From Xanthomonas sp. F10 (GTDB lineage: Bacteria > Pseudomonadota > Gammaproteobacteria > Xanthomonadales > Xanthomonadaceae), in contig NZ_JACHNP010000001.1 in assembly GCF_014206815.1 (NCBI RefSeq), positions 400,456 to 464,455 of the forward strand: a DNA stretch of 64,000 bases, in the 5' to 3' direction. Of this stretch, positions 27,709 through 36,668 are shown piece by piece (within the stretch, counting starts at the first letter, position 1; every line of letters begins with the position of its first letter). Position numbers and translations under genes: made by a program. The notes under the pieces were generated by a model that was not told where the DNA came from, did no database searches, and was given only the letters and a program-made list of their open reading frames with translations.

Positions 27709-28173
27709 ATGAGCCGATTCGACCTCTCGCCTCCCACTGCTGCCGAGCGCGAGCAGCTGATCGGCGCGCTGAACGCGGAGGAACGCCGGGTGTTGCTGCA
27801 GCACGGCACCGAAGCGCCGTTCTGCGGGGTGTTCCTGGACAACAAGCTGGAAGGCGTCTACACCTGCCGGCTGTGCGGGCTGCCGCTGTTCCGCTCCAGC
27901 GCCAAGTTCGATTCCGGCACCGGCTGGCCGAGCTTCTTCGCGCCCTACCACCCCGATCACGTGCGCGAGCTGCGCGACACCAGCTACGGCATGATCCGCA
28001 CCGAGATCGTCTGCGCCCGCTGCGACAGCCATCTCGGCCACGTGTTCCCGGACGGCCCGCCGCCGAGCGGCGAGCGCCACTGCCTGAATTCGGTCTCGCT
28101 GCAGTTCACCGAACAGGGCCAGGCGCTGCCCAACCCGCTGCACCGCGGCGGCGGCGAGACCGAACCGGCCTGA
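27709..28173 (+). CDS. msrB: Peptide-methionine (R)-S-oxide reductase
   Basis: MsrB repairs R-methionine sulfoxide in proteins. The 154-residue product has both zinc CxxC pairs (CRLC and CARC), the block KFDSGTGWPSFFAP, and the catalytic cysteine in ERHCLNSVSLQF. The ATG at 27709 begins MSRFDLSPPTAAER. It has no purine-rich ribosome binding site; the upstream sequence is instead TCCTCCTCCTCCAG. An in-frame ATG at 27673 would add a proline-rich leader and seems less likely. Confidence 0.94.
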   Translation: MSRFDLSPPTAAEREQLIGALNAEERRVLLQHGTEAPFCGVFLDNKLEGVYTCRLCGLPLFRSSAKFDSGTGWPSFFAPYHPDHVRELRDTSYGMIRTEIVCARCDSHLGHVFPDGPPPSGERHCLNSVSLQFTEQGQALPNPLHRGGGETEPA

Positions 28174-28211
28174 TTCCGGCGCAGACGCGCCGCCACAGGG
28201 AGACCACCGGT

Positions 28212-28613
28212 ATGCGAACCCCGTTGCTTCCCCTCCTGCTGCTGACGCTCGCCCTGGGCGCCTGCCAGCGCAGCTCCGCCCCGGCGCCGGCACAGGCCGC
28301 GCCCGCGGCGGCCACGCCGTCGCCCACCGCCGCCCCCGGCCTGCAGGCCGATGCCCTGCCCATGCAGTGGCGCTGCGGCGAGGAACTGGTGCAGGCGGCC
28401 GCCGATCCGGCGCGCGAGCGCCTGGCCCTGCAGGTGCGCGGGACCCGCCTGGACATGCAGCGCACCGACGCCGGCGCCGCCACCGGCGCGCGCTACGCCG
28501 ATGCCCTGGGCAATACCTTCTGGCAGTCGCAGCCGGACCAGGCCACGCTGACCCTGGCGGGCCTGGGCGAAACGCTCAAATGCGTCCGCCACGACAGCGG
28601 CATGACCGGCTGA
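28212..28613 (+). CDS. Lipoprotein with MliC-like lysozyme-inhibitor domain
   Basis: The 133-residue product has a lipoprotein signal with lipobox ALGAC. An Ala/Pro spacer follows, then a domain beginning MQWRCGEELVQAAAD and ending LAGLGETLKCV. The two cysteines and the strand pattern resemble MliC/PliC inhibitors of C-type lysozyme, which protect the envelope from host lysozyme. The match is by eye and the core is short. The ATG at 28212 lies 38 bases after msrB, so the two may be cotranscribed. Confidence 0.75.
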   Translation: MRTPLLPLLLLTLALGACQRSSAPAPAQAAPAAATPSPTAAPGLQADALPMQWRCGEELVQAAADPARERLALQVRGTRLDMQRTDAGAATGARYADALGNTFWQSQPDQATLTLAGLGETLKCVRHDSGMTG

Positions 28614-28727
28614 GCACCCGGCCCGCCGCCCGCGCCGCCAAAAACCCGGCACGGTTCACACCTTCAGAATGGCGCCGCGGGGCCGACATCTAGAGCGTCC
28701 CCGTTCCGGCCCGCAGGCTGCTCCGCC

Positions 28728-29582
28728 ATGCTCATCATCGTTGGCTTCATCGTCGTCATCATCAGCGTGGTCGGCGGCTACGTGCTGTCGCACGGCAAAC
28801 TTGGCGCACTGTGGCAGCCCTACGAGCTGATGATCATCGGTGGCGCGGCGCTGGGCGCGTTCCTGGTCAGCACCCCGGGCAAGATCGTCAAGGCCACCAT
28901 CGGCGGCGTGCTGGGCGTGTTCAAGGGCCCGCAGTACAAGGCCGACGACTACCGCAGCACCCTGACCCTGATCTACGAACTGCTGAACAAGGCGCGCCGC
29001 GACGGCTTCATGGCTTTGGAAGACCACGTCGAGCGCCCGGCCGACAGCGCGATCTTCGGCAACTACCCCAAGGTACTGGCCGACCACCACCTGCTCGACT
29101 TCATCACCGACTGCCTGCGCCTGATGATCGGCAGCAACATCGAGCCGCACGAACTGGAACCGTTGCTGGAACTGGAACTGGAGAAGCACCACCACGAAGC
29201 GATGGCGCCGGCGCATGCGCTGAGCAAGGTCTCCGACGGCCTGCCCGGCTTCGGCATCGTCGCCGCGGTGCTGGGCATCGTCATCACCATGGGCTCGATC
29301 GGCGGCCCGATCGAGGAGATCGGCCACCACGTCGGCGCGGCGCTGGTCGGTACCTTCCTCGGCATCCTGCTGGCCTACGGCTTCGTCGCGCCGCTGTCGG
29401 CGGCGATGGAAGCGCGCGCCGAGCAGGACAGCCGCATCTTCGAATCGGTGAAGACCGCGCTGCTGGCCTGCCTGCGCGGCTACAACCCGAAGATCGCCCT
29501 CGAATTCGCGCGCAAGACCCTGCCGACCGACGTGCGGCCGAGCTTCGCCGACTTCGAAACGCATCTGAAGACGATCAAGTAA
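28728..29582 (+). CDS. motA: Flagellar motor stator protein MotA
   Basis: MotA with MotB forms the proton-driven stator of the flagellar motor. The 284-residue product has four membrane helices: about 1-20, 33-53, 168-190 and 200-222. GFGIVAAVLGIVITMGS followed by GTFLGILLAYGFVAPLS is the conserved helix pair. The cytoplasmic loop carries charged residues for FliG contact. Length and start (ATG 28728) are normal. It is followed after 7 bases by motB. Confidence 0.95.
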   Translation: MLIIVGFIVVIISVVGGYVLSHGKLGALWQPYELMIIGGAALGAFLVSTPGKIVKATIGGVLGVFKGPQYKADDYRSTLTLIYELLNKARRDGFMALEDHVERPADSAIFGNYPKVLADHHLLDFITDCLRLMIGSNIEPHELEPLLELELEKHHHEAMAPAHALSKVSDGLPGFGIVAAVLGIVITMGSIGGPIEEIGHHVGAALVGTFLGILLAYGFVAPLSAAMEARAEQDSRIFESVKTALLACLRGYNPKIALEFARKTLPTDVRPSFADFETHLKTIK

Positions 29583-29589
29583 CGCAGTC

Positions 29590-30780
29590 ATGGCCGAGAC
29601 CAAGCCCACCGTCGTCATCCGCCGGGTCAAGAAGGTCCAGGGCGGCGGCCACCACGGCGGCGCGTGGAAGGTGGCCTATGCCGACTTCGTGACCGCGATG
29701 ATGGCGTTCTTCCTGGTGCTGTGGCTGGTCGCGGCCACCACCAAGGAACAGCGCGCGGCGATCGCCGAATACTTCCGCAACCCCAGCCCGCTGGCCGGCA
29801 AGAGCCCGGCGCCGAGCCCCGGCATGGCCGGCCCCGGCGGCGCCAGCACCTCGATGATCAAGCTCGGCGGCGCCGGCGAGATGCAGCGCGGCAACAACAA
29901 GGATCCGTTCGGCAGCAAGAGCCTGAAGGGCGACGACAGCAAGAGCAGCCAGCGCGAGAAGGAAAAGGAACGCCTGGAAACGCTGATGCAGGAGCTGAAG
30001 GAAGCCATCGACAAGAGCCAGGCGCTGGAGCCGTTCAAGGACCAGTTGCTGCTGGACCTGACCCCGGACGGCCTGCGCATCCAGATCGTGGACAAGGAGA
30101 ACCGGCCGATGTTCGACCTCGGCAGTGCGGTGCTCAAGCCCTACACCCGCGGCATCCTCCACGAGCTGTCCGGCTTCATCAACCAAGTGCCCAACCACAT
30201 CAGCATCACCGGCCACACCGACGTCACCCAGTACAGCACCAAGAACGGCTACAGCAACTGGGAGCTGAGCGCGGACCGCGCCAACGCCGCGCGCCGCGAA
30301 CTGGTCGCCGGCGGCATGGGCGAGGACAAGGTCTCGCGCGTGGTCGGGTTGTCCTCGTCGGTGCTGTTCGACAAGCAGGTGCCGAACAATCCGATCAACC
30401 GCCGCATCAGCATCGTGGTGATGACCAAGGATGCCGAGGACGCGGCCACCGCCGATGGCGACCACAGCGTCGCCCTTGGCACCGTGCAGCCCGACGCCGA
30501 CACCAAGGTGCCGGACCTGAGCGCGGCGGCGACGGAGGCGGCCGCGGCGCCGCCGCCCGGCAAGGCGGCGCCCGCCGCCGCACCTGCCGCCACCACCGGC
30601 GCTCCGTCGGCAGCAGCCCCGGCGGCGACGCCGGCCAAGGCCTCGGTGCGGATCGCCGAACCGCGCACCACCTCGCCGGAGGCGGCGGCCGCCGCCGCGC
30701 GCGACGCCTTGCGCAGCATCAACGGCGGGGCACCGGTGACGGCCGCCGCCGCCGGCACCGAAGCGGCCAGCGCACGCTGA
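29590..30780 (+). CDS. motB: Flagellar motor stator protein MotB
   Basis: The 396-residue product has one membrane helix just after the proton-carrying aspartate in YADFVTAMMAFFLVLWLV. A linker follows, then an OmpA-like peptidoglycan-binding domain (about 170-275) with ITGHTDVTQY and NWELSADRANAARREL. An unusually long Ala/Pro/Thr-rich tail of roughly 110 residues follows that domain; enteric MotB, at about 308 residues, lacks it. Pairing with motA is certain. The tail may be disordered periplasmic sequence. Confidence 0.94.
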   Translation: MAETKPTVVIRRVKKVQGGGHHGGAWKVAYADFVTAMMAFFLVLWLVAATTKEQRAAIAEYFRNPSPLAGKSPAPSPGMAGPGGASTSMIKLGGAGEMQRGNNKDPFGSKSLKGDDSKSSQREKEKERLETLMQELKEAIDKSQALEPFKDQLLLDLTPDGLRIQIVDKENRPMFDLGSAVLKPYTRGILHELSGFINQVPNHISITGHTDVTQYSTKNGYSNWELSADRANAARRELVAGGMGEDKVSRVVGLSSSVLFDKQVPNNPINRRISIVVMTKDAEDAATADGDHSVALGTVQPDADTKVPDLSAAATEAAAAPPPGKAAPAAAPAATTGAPSAAAPAATPAKASVRIAEPRTTSPEAAAAAARDALRSINGGAPVTAAAAGTEAASAR

Positions 30781-30885
30781 TCGCGGCGGCCCCCGGCGCG
30801 GCGCCGTGGCCGCGCGGCGATGGCCCGGCGGGACCGCATACGGCGCGGCGCTTACAATGGCCGCCACTTCGCCAACGAGACCGCC

Positions 30886-31410
30886 GTGTCCAAGCAATCC
30901 AAAGCCAAGCGCGACAAGCGCAAGAAGCAGCAGCCGTCGCGCCCCTTCGCCCGCCTGGGCCGCGAGCAGCCCATCGCCAACCACGCCGTGCTGCAGGACC
31001 AGAGCGGCCGCGTGCTGGCCGCGATCGGCCTGCAGGGCCGCCAGTGGCTGCTGGCGGTCGGCGGCCAGACCATGGGCAATGCCGACAATCCGGTGCCGAT
31101 GCTGGCGATGCTCAAGCACCTGGCCAACCTGCAGGAGCAGGAAGGCAACACCATCACCCTGGAATACTCGACGCAGCTGCAGCAGATGATCGACGCGCTG
31201 GCGGCCGAGGCCGGCCAGACCCCGGCCGAGTACCTGGACGCGCTGGTCGCCGAGTTCGCCGCGGGCGACGGCGCGACAGAGGATGCGGCCGAGGACGAGA
31301 CCGACGCGGACGCCGCGACGGAGACCGGCGATGCCGCGCCGGCGCAGGCCGACAGCAGCGCGGCGCCTGACACCGCGGCGGACGCCGACGGCACGCACAA
31401 GCCGGCCTGA
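30886..31410 (+). CDS. Hypothetical protein, basic N-terminus and acidic tail
   Basis: I do not recognise the family. From the GTG at 30886 the product has 174 residues: a lysine/arginine-rich start (SKQSKAKRDKRKKQQPSRPF), a globular middle (HAVLQDQSGRVLAAIGLQGR, then MLAMLKHLANLQEQEG) and a strongly acidic Ala/Asp/Glu tail. A TACAAT -10-like box lies at 30853-30858. It is followed after 9 bases by the DUF4031 gene, suggesting an operon. Confidence 0.7.
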   Translation: MSKQSKAKRDKRKKQQPSRPFARLGREQPIANHAVLQDQSGRVLAAIGLQGRQWLLAVGGQTMGNADNPVPMLAMLKHLANLQEQEGNTITLEYSTQLQQMIDALAAEAGQTPAEYLDALVAEFAAGDGATEDAAEDETDADAATETGDAAPAQADSSAAPDTAADADGTHKPA

Positions 31411-31419
31411 CCGGACCCG

Positions 31420-31704
31420 ATGGCGGTCTACATCGACGATGCGGTGCATCCCTGGCGCGGCCAGCGCTGGGGTCACCTGCTCGCCGACACCCTGGACGAA
31501 CTGCACGCCATGGCGGCGCGGCTGGGCATTCCCCGCCGCGCCTTCCAGAACAAGCTCAGCGGCGCGCACTACGACGTGCCGGCCGCCCTGCGCGAGGAAG
31601 CGATCCGCCTTGGCGCGGTGCCGGTCTCGCGGCACAGCGATCGCGAACTGCTGAAGGCGCTGATCCGCCACGCACGTGCGCAGGCGCGCGGCGAGGCCGA
31701 TTGA
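31420..31704 (+). CDS. DUF4031 family protein
   Basis: The 94-residue product matches DUF4031: MAVYIDDAVHPWRGQRWGHL at the start, then DELHAMAARLGIPRRAFQ, then HYDVPAALREEAIRLGAVPV. The function is unknown. The ATG at 31420 follows the previous gene by 9 bases. Confidence 0.9.
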   Translation: MAVYIDDAVHPWRGQRWGHLLADTLDELHAMAARLGIPRRAFQNKLSGAHYDVPAALREEAIRLGAVPVSRHSDRELLKALIRHARAQARGEAD

Positions 31705-32123
31705 AGCGTGATGGCGGCAGCGGCGTCCGGCGCAGTGCGGCGGCGCGGGCGTGCGGGTGCACTGGGCCAGCGCTTCCGGCAGCGGCCGGCACGGCTGCGT
31801 CTGACGGCTCTGCGCGTCGCGACTGAAGTCGCTCCCACAGGGAGCTGCAGATACGTTCTGGCGCACTGCAGGAGGGCTTCAGCTCCAACATTCACCATGG
31901 GCGGTGCGATCGCGACTTCGTTCGTCGCGGCTGAAGCCGCTCCTACAGGGCGCTGGCGGCAAGCTGCCGGGTGCACTATGGGAGGGACTTCAGTCCCGCC
32001 TGCATCCGGCGCCAGAACACCCAAACGCTGCACGCATCGCCACTGAAATCGCGCCCACAGGACGCTGCAGGTGCCTGACACGCAAGGCCGCAACACCAAT
32101 CACCGATGCGTAGCGAGGGATGC
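31705..32123. repeat. Intergenic region with several degenerate REP arms
   Basis: I see no gene in this 419-base gap between convergent genes. It holds an intact single arm at 31924-31946 (begins GTCGCGGCTGAAGCCGCTCC) and degenerate arms at 31816-31840 (GTCGCGACTGAAGTCGCTCC) and 31980-32000 (GGGAGGGACTTCAGTCCCGC), plus a weaker one near 32040. The variants differ by changes that preserve pairing, as in decaying repeat families. Confidence 0.75.
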
Positions 32124-32663
32124 CTAGAACGGATCGCTGCCCGGGCGCAGGTCGATGCCGAGGATCGCGGCCAGGCGCTGCATGTCCTGATCGTCGCGGC
32201 TGAGCGCCATCCAGCCGGCGCGGATCTCGCTGCCGGCGTCCCAGCACCAGATGCTGTAGCCGTGCTCGCGCAGGCGGTCGTAGGCCACCGCCAGCAGCGA
32301 GGCGCTGTCGTGCTCCTGCAGGAAGTCGGCATCGTCGATGTCGCCGCCCCAGTCGATGCGCAGGTTCCAGCGCGCGGCCAGTTCGTCGATCGCGCCGATC
32401 AGCGCCTCGCGGTCGTGGCCGTCGACGTAGAAGCCCGCCCGCCAGTCGATCGCGTCCTTCAGCGTCCACAGCCAGTCCGCGTCCTCGCGCTCGGCTTCGC
32501 CGGCGGCCTCGCGGTAGGCGTCGAACTGGCGCAGGGCGCTTTCCTCGTCGCCCGGGTTGATCAGCAGCAGCAGGTTCCAGATCAGGCCCTGCTGGGTGTC
32601 CGGATCGTCGTCGTCGTCGAACAGGTCGTCGGGATCGTCGTAGTCGGCGCTGTTGTCGGGCAT
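32124..32663 (-). CDS. Acidic conserved hypothetical protein (possibly DUF6630)
   Basis: The 179-residue product begins with an aspartate-rich stretch (YDDPDDLFDDDDDPD). A globular domain follows, with GLIWNLLLLINPGDEES, ADWLWTLKDAIDWRAGFYVD and RWNLRIDWGGDIDD. It resembles DUF6630-type proteins, but I am unsure of this label. I chose the ATG at 32663. No signal peptide is present. It is divergent from the DUF3297 gene. Confidence 0.72.
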   Translation of the reverse strand: MPDNSADYDDPDDLFDDDDDPDTQQGLIWNLLLLINPGDEESALRQFDAYREAAGEAEREDADWLWTLKDAIDWRAGFYVDGHDREALIGAIDELAARWNLRIDWGGDIDDADFLQEHDSASLLAVAYDRLREHGYSIWCWDAGSEIRAGWMALSRDDQDMQRLAAILGIDLRPGSDPF

Positions 32664-32809
32664 GGCGGCGCATCGGGCATCACGAGGGAGCGCCAGTGTG
32701 CCGCGCCCGGCGCGACGACGGAAGCGCGGAACTCGGCAACGGCGCCGCGGGCGTTTATCCTTCGCAGCCCGGAAGACGGCGCTGTCCGCCGCCACGCGAA
32801 GCCACCACG

Positions 32810-33052
32810 ATGTCCGACACGCCCCCCGACCGCCTGGCGGTCAGCCCGCAGAGCCCGTTCCACGATGCCGAGACGCTGTCGCGCGGCGTCGGCATCCGCT
32901 TCAACGGCGTGGAGCGCGACAACGTCGAGGAGTACTCGATCAGCGAAGGCTGGATCCGCGTGCAGGTCGGCAAGGCGCGCGACCGCCGCGGCAACCCGAT
33001 GACCATGAAGGTCAAGGGCCAGGTCGAAGCCTTCTGGCTCGACGCCAAGTAA
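32810..33052 (+). CDS. DUF3297 family protein
   Basis: The 80-residue product (MSDTPPDRLAVSPQSPFHD, then GVGIRFNGVERDNVEEYSIS, then TMKVKGQVEAFWLD) matches DUF3297, a short proteobacterial family of unknown function. The whole family length is present. The ATG at 32810 is clear. Confidence 0.9.
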   Translation: MSDTPPDRLAVSPQSPFHDAETLSRGVGIRFNGVERDNVEEYSISEGWIRVQVGKARDRRGNPMTMKVKGQVEAFWLDAK

Positions 33053-33060
33053 GCGCGGCC

Positions 33061-33085
33061 GCCGGCGGGCACAGCGCCCGCCGGC
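33061..33085. terminator. GC-rich hairpin between convergent genes
   Basis: A perfect 10-bp stem (GCCGGCGGGC/GCCCGCCGGC) with loop ACAGC lies 8 bases after the DUF3297 stop. No T-run follows. A terminator role is inferred from position. Confidence 0.6.
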
Positions 33086-33109
33086 ACATTGCGGTCCTCG
33101 GCGACCGCC

Positions 33110-33867
33110 TCAGGGCTTGAGCCGGTAGCCGCTGCGGAAGATCGCCCAGATCACGCCCAGGCACAGCGCCAGGAACCCCAGGGTCATGCCCACGCTGACC
33201 GCGATGTGCACGTCGGCCTTGCCGTAGAACGCCCAGCGGAAGCCGCTGACCAGGTACACCACCGGGTTGAACAGGCTGATCTTCTGCCACAGCGGCGGCA
33301 GCATGTTGATCGAGTAGAAGCTGCCGCCGAGGAAGGTCAGCGGCGTGATCACCATCAACGGGATCACCTGCAGCTTCTCGAAGCCGTCGGCCCACACGCC
33401 GATGATGAAACCGAACAGGCTGAAGGTCAGCGCGGTCAGCACCAGGAAGCCGAACATCCACAGCGGATGGGCGATCTCGTACGGCACGAAGGCGCGCGCG
33501 GTGAGCAGGATCAGCAGGCCCAGCAGCACCGACTTGCTCGCCGCCGCGCCGACGTAGCCGATCACCACCTCCCACCATGCCACCGGCGCCGACAGCACCT
33601 CGTAGATGGTGCCGGCCCAGCGCGGCATGTAGATGCCGAAGGAGGCGTTGGAAATGCTTTCGCTGAGCAGCGACAGCATCACCAGCCCCGGGATGATGTA
33701 GGCGCCGTAGCTGATGCCGTCGATGGCGCCCATGCGCGAGCCGATCGCCGCGCCGAACACCACGAAGTACAGCGAGGTCGACAGCACCGGCGAGGCGATG
33801 GACTGGGTCAGCGTGCGGAAAGTGCGCGCCATCTCGAAACGGTAGATGGCGGCGATCGCGTGCAGGT

Positions 33868-33871
<4 letters not shown>
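33110..33871 (-). CDS. ABC-2 type transporter permease
   Basis: The 253-residue product has six membrane helices and the ABC-2 pattern: [20 protein letters not shown] at the start, [20 protein letters not shown], then [20 protein letters not shown] and [14 protein letters not shown]. It is closest in type to the YadH/NodJ group of exporters. The ATG at 33871 overlaps the stop of the ATPase gene as ATGA, so the two are coupled. The exported substrate is unknown. Confidence 0.93.
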
Positions 33872-34815
<944 letters not shown>

Positions 34816-34986
34816 GGAAACTCCCGGGGTGGCGCAGCGGCTGCGGAAACGGCCCCCAGGGTAGAAGCCGGATCGTGATGGATAAATCCCGATCCGGCGG
34901 AAGCACTCTCCCGGATGCGGGACAGTGCGCCAGCCGGTGCCTGCAAACGCTGACGACGACGCCGTGGTTGCCGCGCCGAACGTCGG

Positions 34987-35952
34987 CTAGCGTTCGCCGG
35001 TGCCGAGGGTACCGGCGGCCGGCCGCGCAGGGCGCGGCCACGGCAGCACGCGCCAGCCGAAATTGACCCCGGCCGCCGCCAGCAGGATCAGCAGCGCCCC
35101 GAGCACCTGCGTCCACGCCAGCGACTGCCCGAAGGCAATGCGATCGACCGCGATCGCCACCACCGGATAGATGAACGACAGCGCCCCGATCATCGCCGTG
35201 GGCAGTTTCTGGATGGCGCCGTACAGCAGCACGTACATCACCCCGGTGTTGACCACGCCGAGCACCACCAGATCCAGCCACTGGGCGGGGCGGGACGGCA
35301 AGGCATCGAAGTGCGCGAACGGCGCCAGCAACACGATGCCGATGCCGAGTTGCAGCAGCGCCAGCAGGTGCGGCGGCGTGCCTTTCAGGTGCTTGGTGAC
35401 GATCGACGACACGGCGTACAGGAACGCCGCGCCCAGCGCCAGCGCGACGCCCTGCAGGTACTCGCCCGGCACCGCGAGCACCGCCGGCGCGATGCGCACC
35501 ACGCCCACCAGGCCGACGAAGGCCACCGCCAACCACGCCACGGTCGAGGCGGTGATGCGCTCGCGGAACACGATCGCGCCCAGCCCGACCAGCATGAACG
35601 GCTGCGTGTTGTAGACGGCGGTGGCCATCGAAATCGAGGCGCGGCCGTAGGCGGCGAACAGCAGCAGCCAGTTGCCCACGATCGCGACGCCGCCCAGCAG
35701 CACAAGCGCCAGCATCCGCGGCGAAAACGCCTTGCGGCGCAACAGGCCCAGCGCCGCGCAGACGATCAGCAGGGTGGCCGCGCCGAACAGGCAGCGGAAG
35801 AACACCACGTTGACCGGCGATTGCCGCGACGACACCACCAGCCAGCCGATCGTGCCGGACATGAGCATGGCCACGACCCCATCTCGGCCGCACCACGGCG
35901 GATCTCGCTGGACGCCATCCCGGTTCCTTTCAATGTGTCGGATGGCAGCCAT
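34987..35952 (-). CDS. DMT superfamily (EamA) transporter
   Basis: The product has about ten membrane helices in two EamA repeats, with [19 protein letters not shown] in the first and [20 protein letters not shown] in the second. I give the ATG at 35952 (321 residues), but the first 25 residues are hydrophilic and unlike homologues. A GTG at 35874 or ATG at 35868, just before the first helix, may be the true start. It is divergent from an Lrp-type gene, which probably controls it, as in amino acid exporter pairs. Confidence 0.85.
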   Translation of the reverse strand: MAAIRHIERNRDGVQRDPPWCGRDGVVAMLMSGTIGWLVVSSRQSPVNVVFFRCLFGAATLLIVCAALGLLRRKAFSPRMLALVLLGGVAIVGNWLLLFAAYGRASISMATAVYNTQPFMLVGLGAIVFRERITASTVAWLAVAFVGLVGVVRIAPAVLAVPGEYLQGVALALGAAFLYAVSSIVTKHLKGTPPHLLALLQLGIGIVLLAPFAHFDALPSRPAQWLDLVVLGVVNTGVMYVLLYGAIQKLPTAMIGALSFIYPVVAIAVDRIAFGQSLAWTQVLGALLILLAAAGVNFGWRVLPWPRPARPAAGTLGTGER

Positions 35953-36029
35953 TGTAGAAACCGCGGCTTCGCGAAAACATGCTTAAACTTAGGCTATCTA
36001 CAAATCTGGCCTCAGAAATTAAGCCCCTG

Positions 36030-36509
36030 ATGCATAACCACCTTTCCGCACCCGCCGTCGCCACGCTCGACGCGATCGACCGCGCCATCCTCGGCACGCT
36101 GACGCAGGACGCGCGCATGGCGACCAGCGAACTGGCCCGGCAGATCGGCCTGTCGGCGCCGGCCACCGCCGACCGCGTGCGGCGCTTGCAGCACCAGGGC
36201 GTGATCGCCGGGTTCACGGTCGAGCTCGACCCGCGCGCGCTCGGCTACACCTTGCAGGCGATCGTGCGGGTGAAGCCGCTGCCGGGGCAGCTGCACCTGG
36301 TGGAGGAGCTGCTGCAGCGCATCCCGGAAGTCGTCGAATGCGACAAGGTGACCGGCGAAGACTGCTTCATCTGCCGGCTGTACCTGCGCACCATCCAGCA
36401 TCTGGACAGCATCCTGGCAAAAGTCACCGATCGCGCCGAAACGAACTCCGCCATCGTGAAGTCGACCCCGGTCCGCAGGCGGCTGCCGCCGTTGGTCGAG
36501 GACGCCTAG
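36030..36509 (+). CDS. Lrp/AsnC family transcriptional regulator
   Basis: The 159-residue product has the N-terminal helix-turn-helix (LDAIDRAILGTLTQDARM, then QIGLSAPATADRVRRLQ) and the RAM sensing domain (YTLQAIVRVKPLPGQLHLVE, then VVECDKVTGEDCFICRLYL). It is divergent from the DMT transporter gene across a 77-base AT-richer spacer, so local control of that transporter is likely. The ATG at 36030 is chosen; an ATG at 35979 would extend into the promoter region. Confidence 0.92.
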   Translation: MHNHLSAPAVATLDAIDRAILGTLTQDARMATSELARQIGLSAPATADRVRRLQHQGVIAGFTVELDPRALGYTLQAIVRVKPLPGQLHLVEELLQRIPEVVECDKVTGEDCFICRLYLRTIQHLDSILAKVTDRAETNSAIVKSTPVRRRLPPLVEDA

Positions 36510-36533
36510 CGCGATGCGCCAGTCGCGGCGAAG

Positions 36534-36665
36534 GCCGGGACCCGGGACCCGGGACCCGCAAGAGCCTAGCAGCGACTCGTTGTCTACGATCAGCTGCCGT
36601 CACATTTCGCGGGTAGCGACGCGTCCGCCCTGCGAAGCCCACTTTTCCGGGTCCCGGGTCCCGGC
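36534..36665. repeat. Inverted GGGACCC repeat pair between convergent genes
   Basis: A 19-base arm at 36534-36552 (GCCGGGACCCGGGACCCGG) is the exact reverse complement of 36647-36665. About 94 bases of non-coding sequence lie between. The unit also occurs at 2336-2357. The transcript could fold into a long hairpin and end both converging genes. Confidence 0.75.
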
Positions 36666-36668
36666 CTT

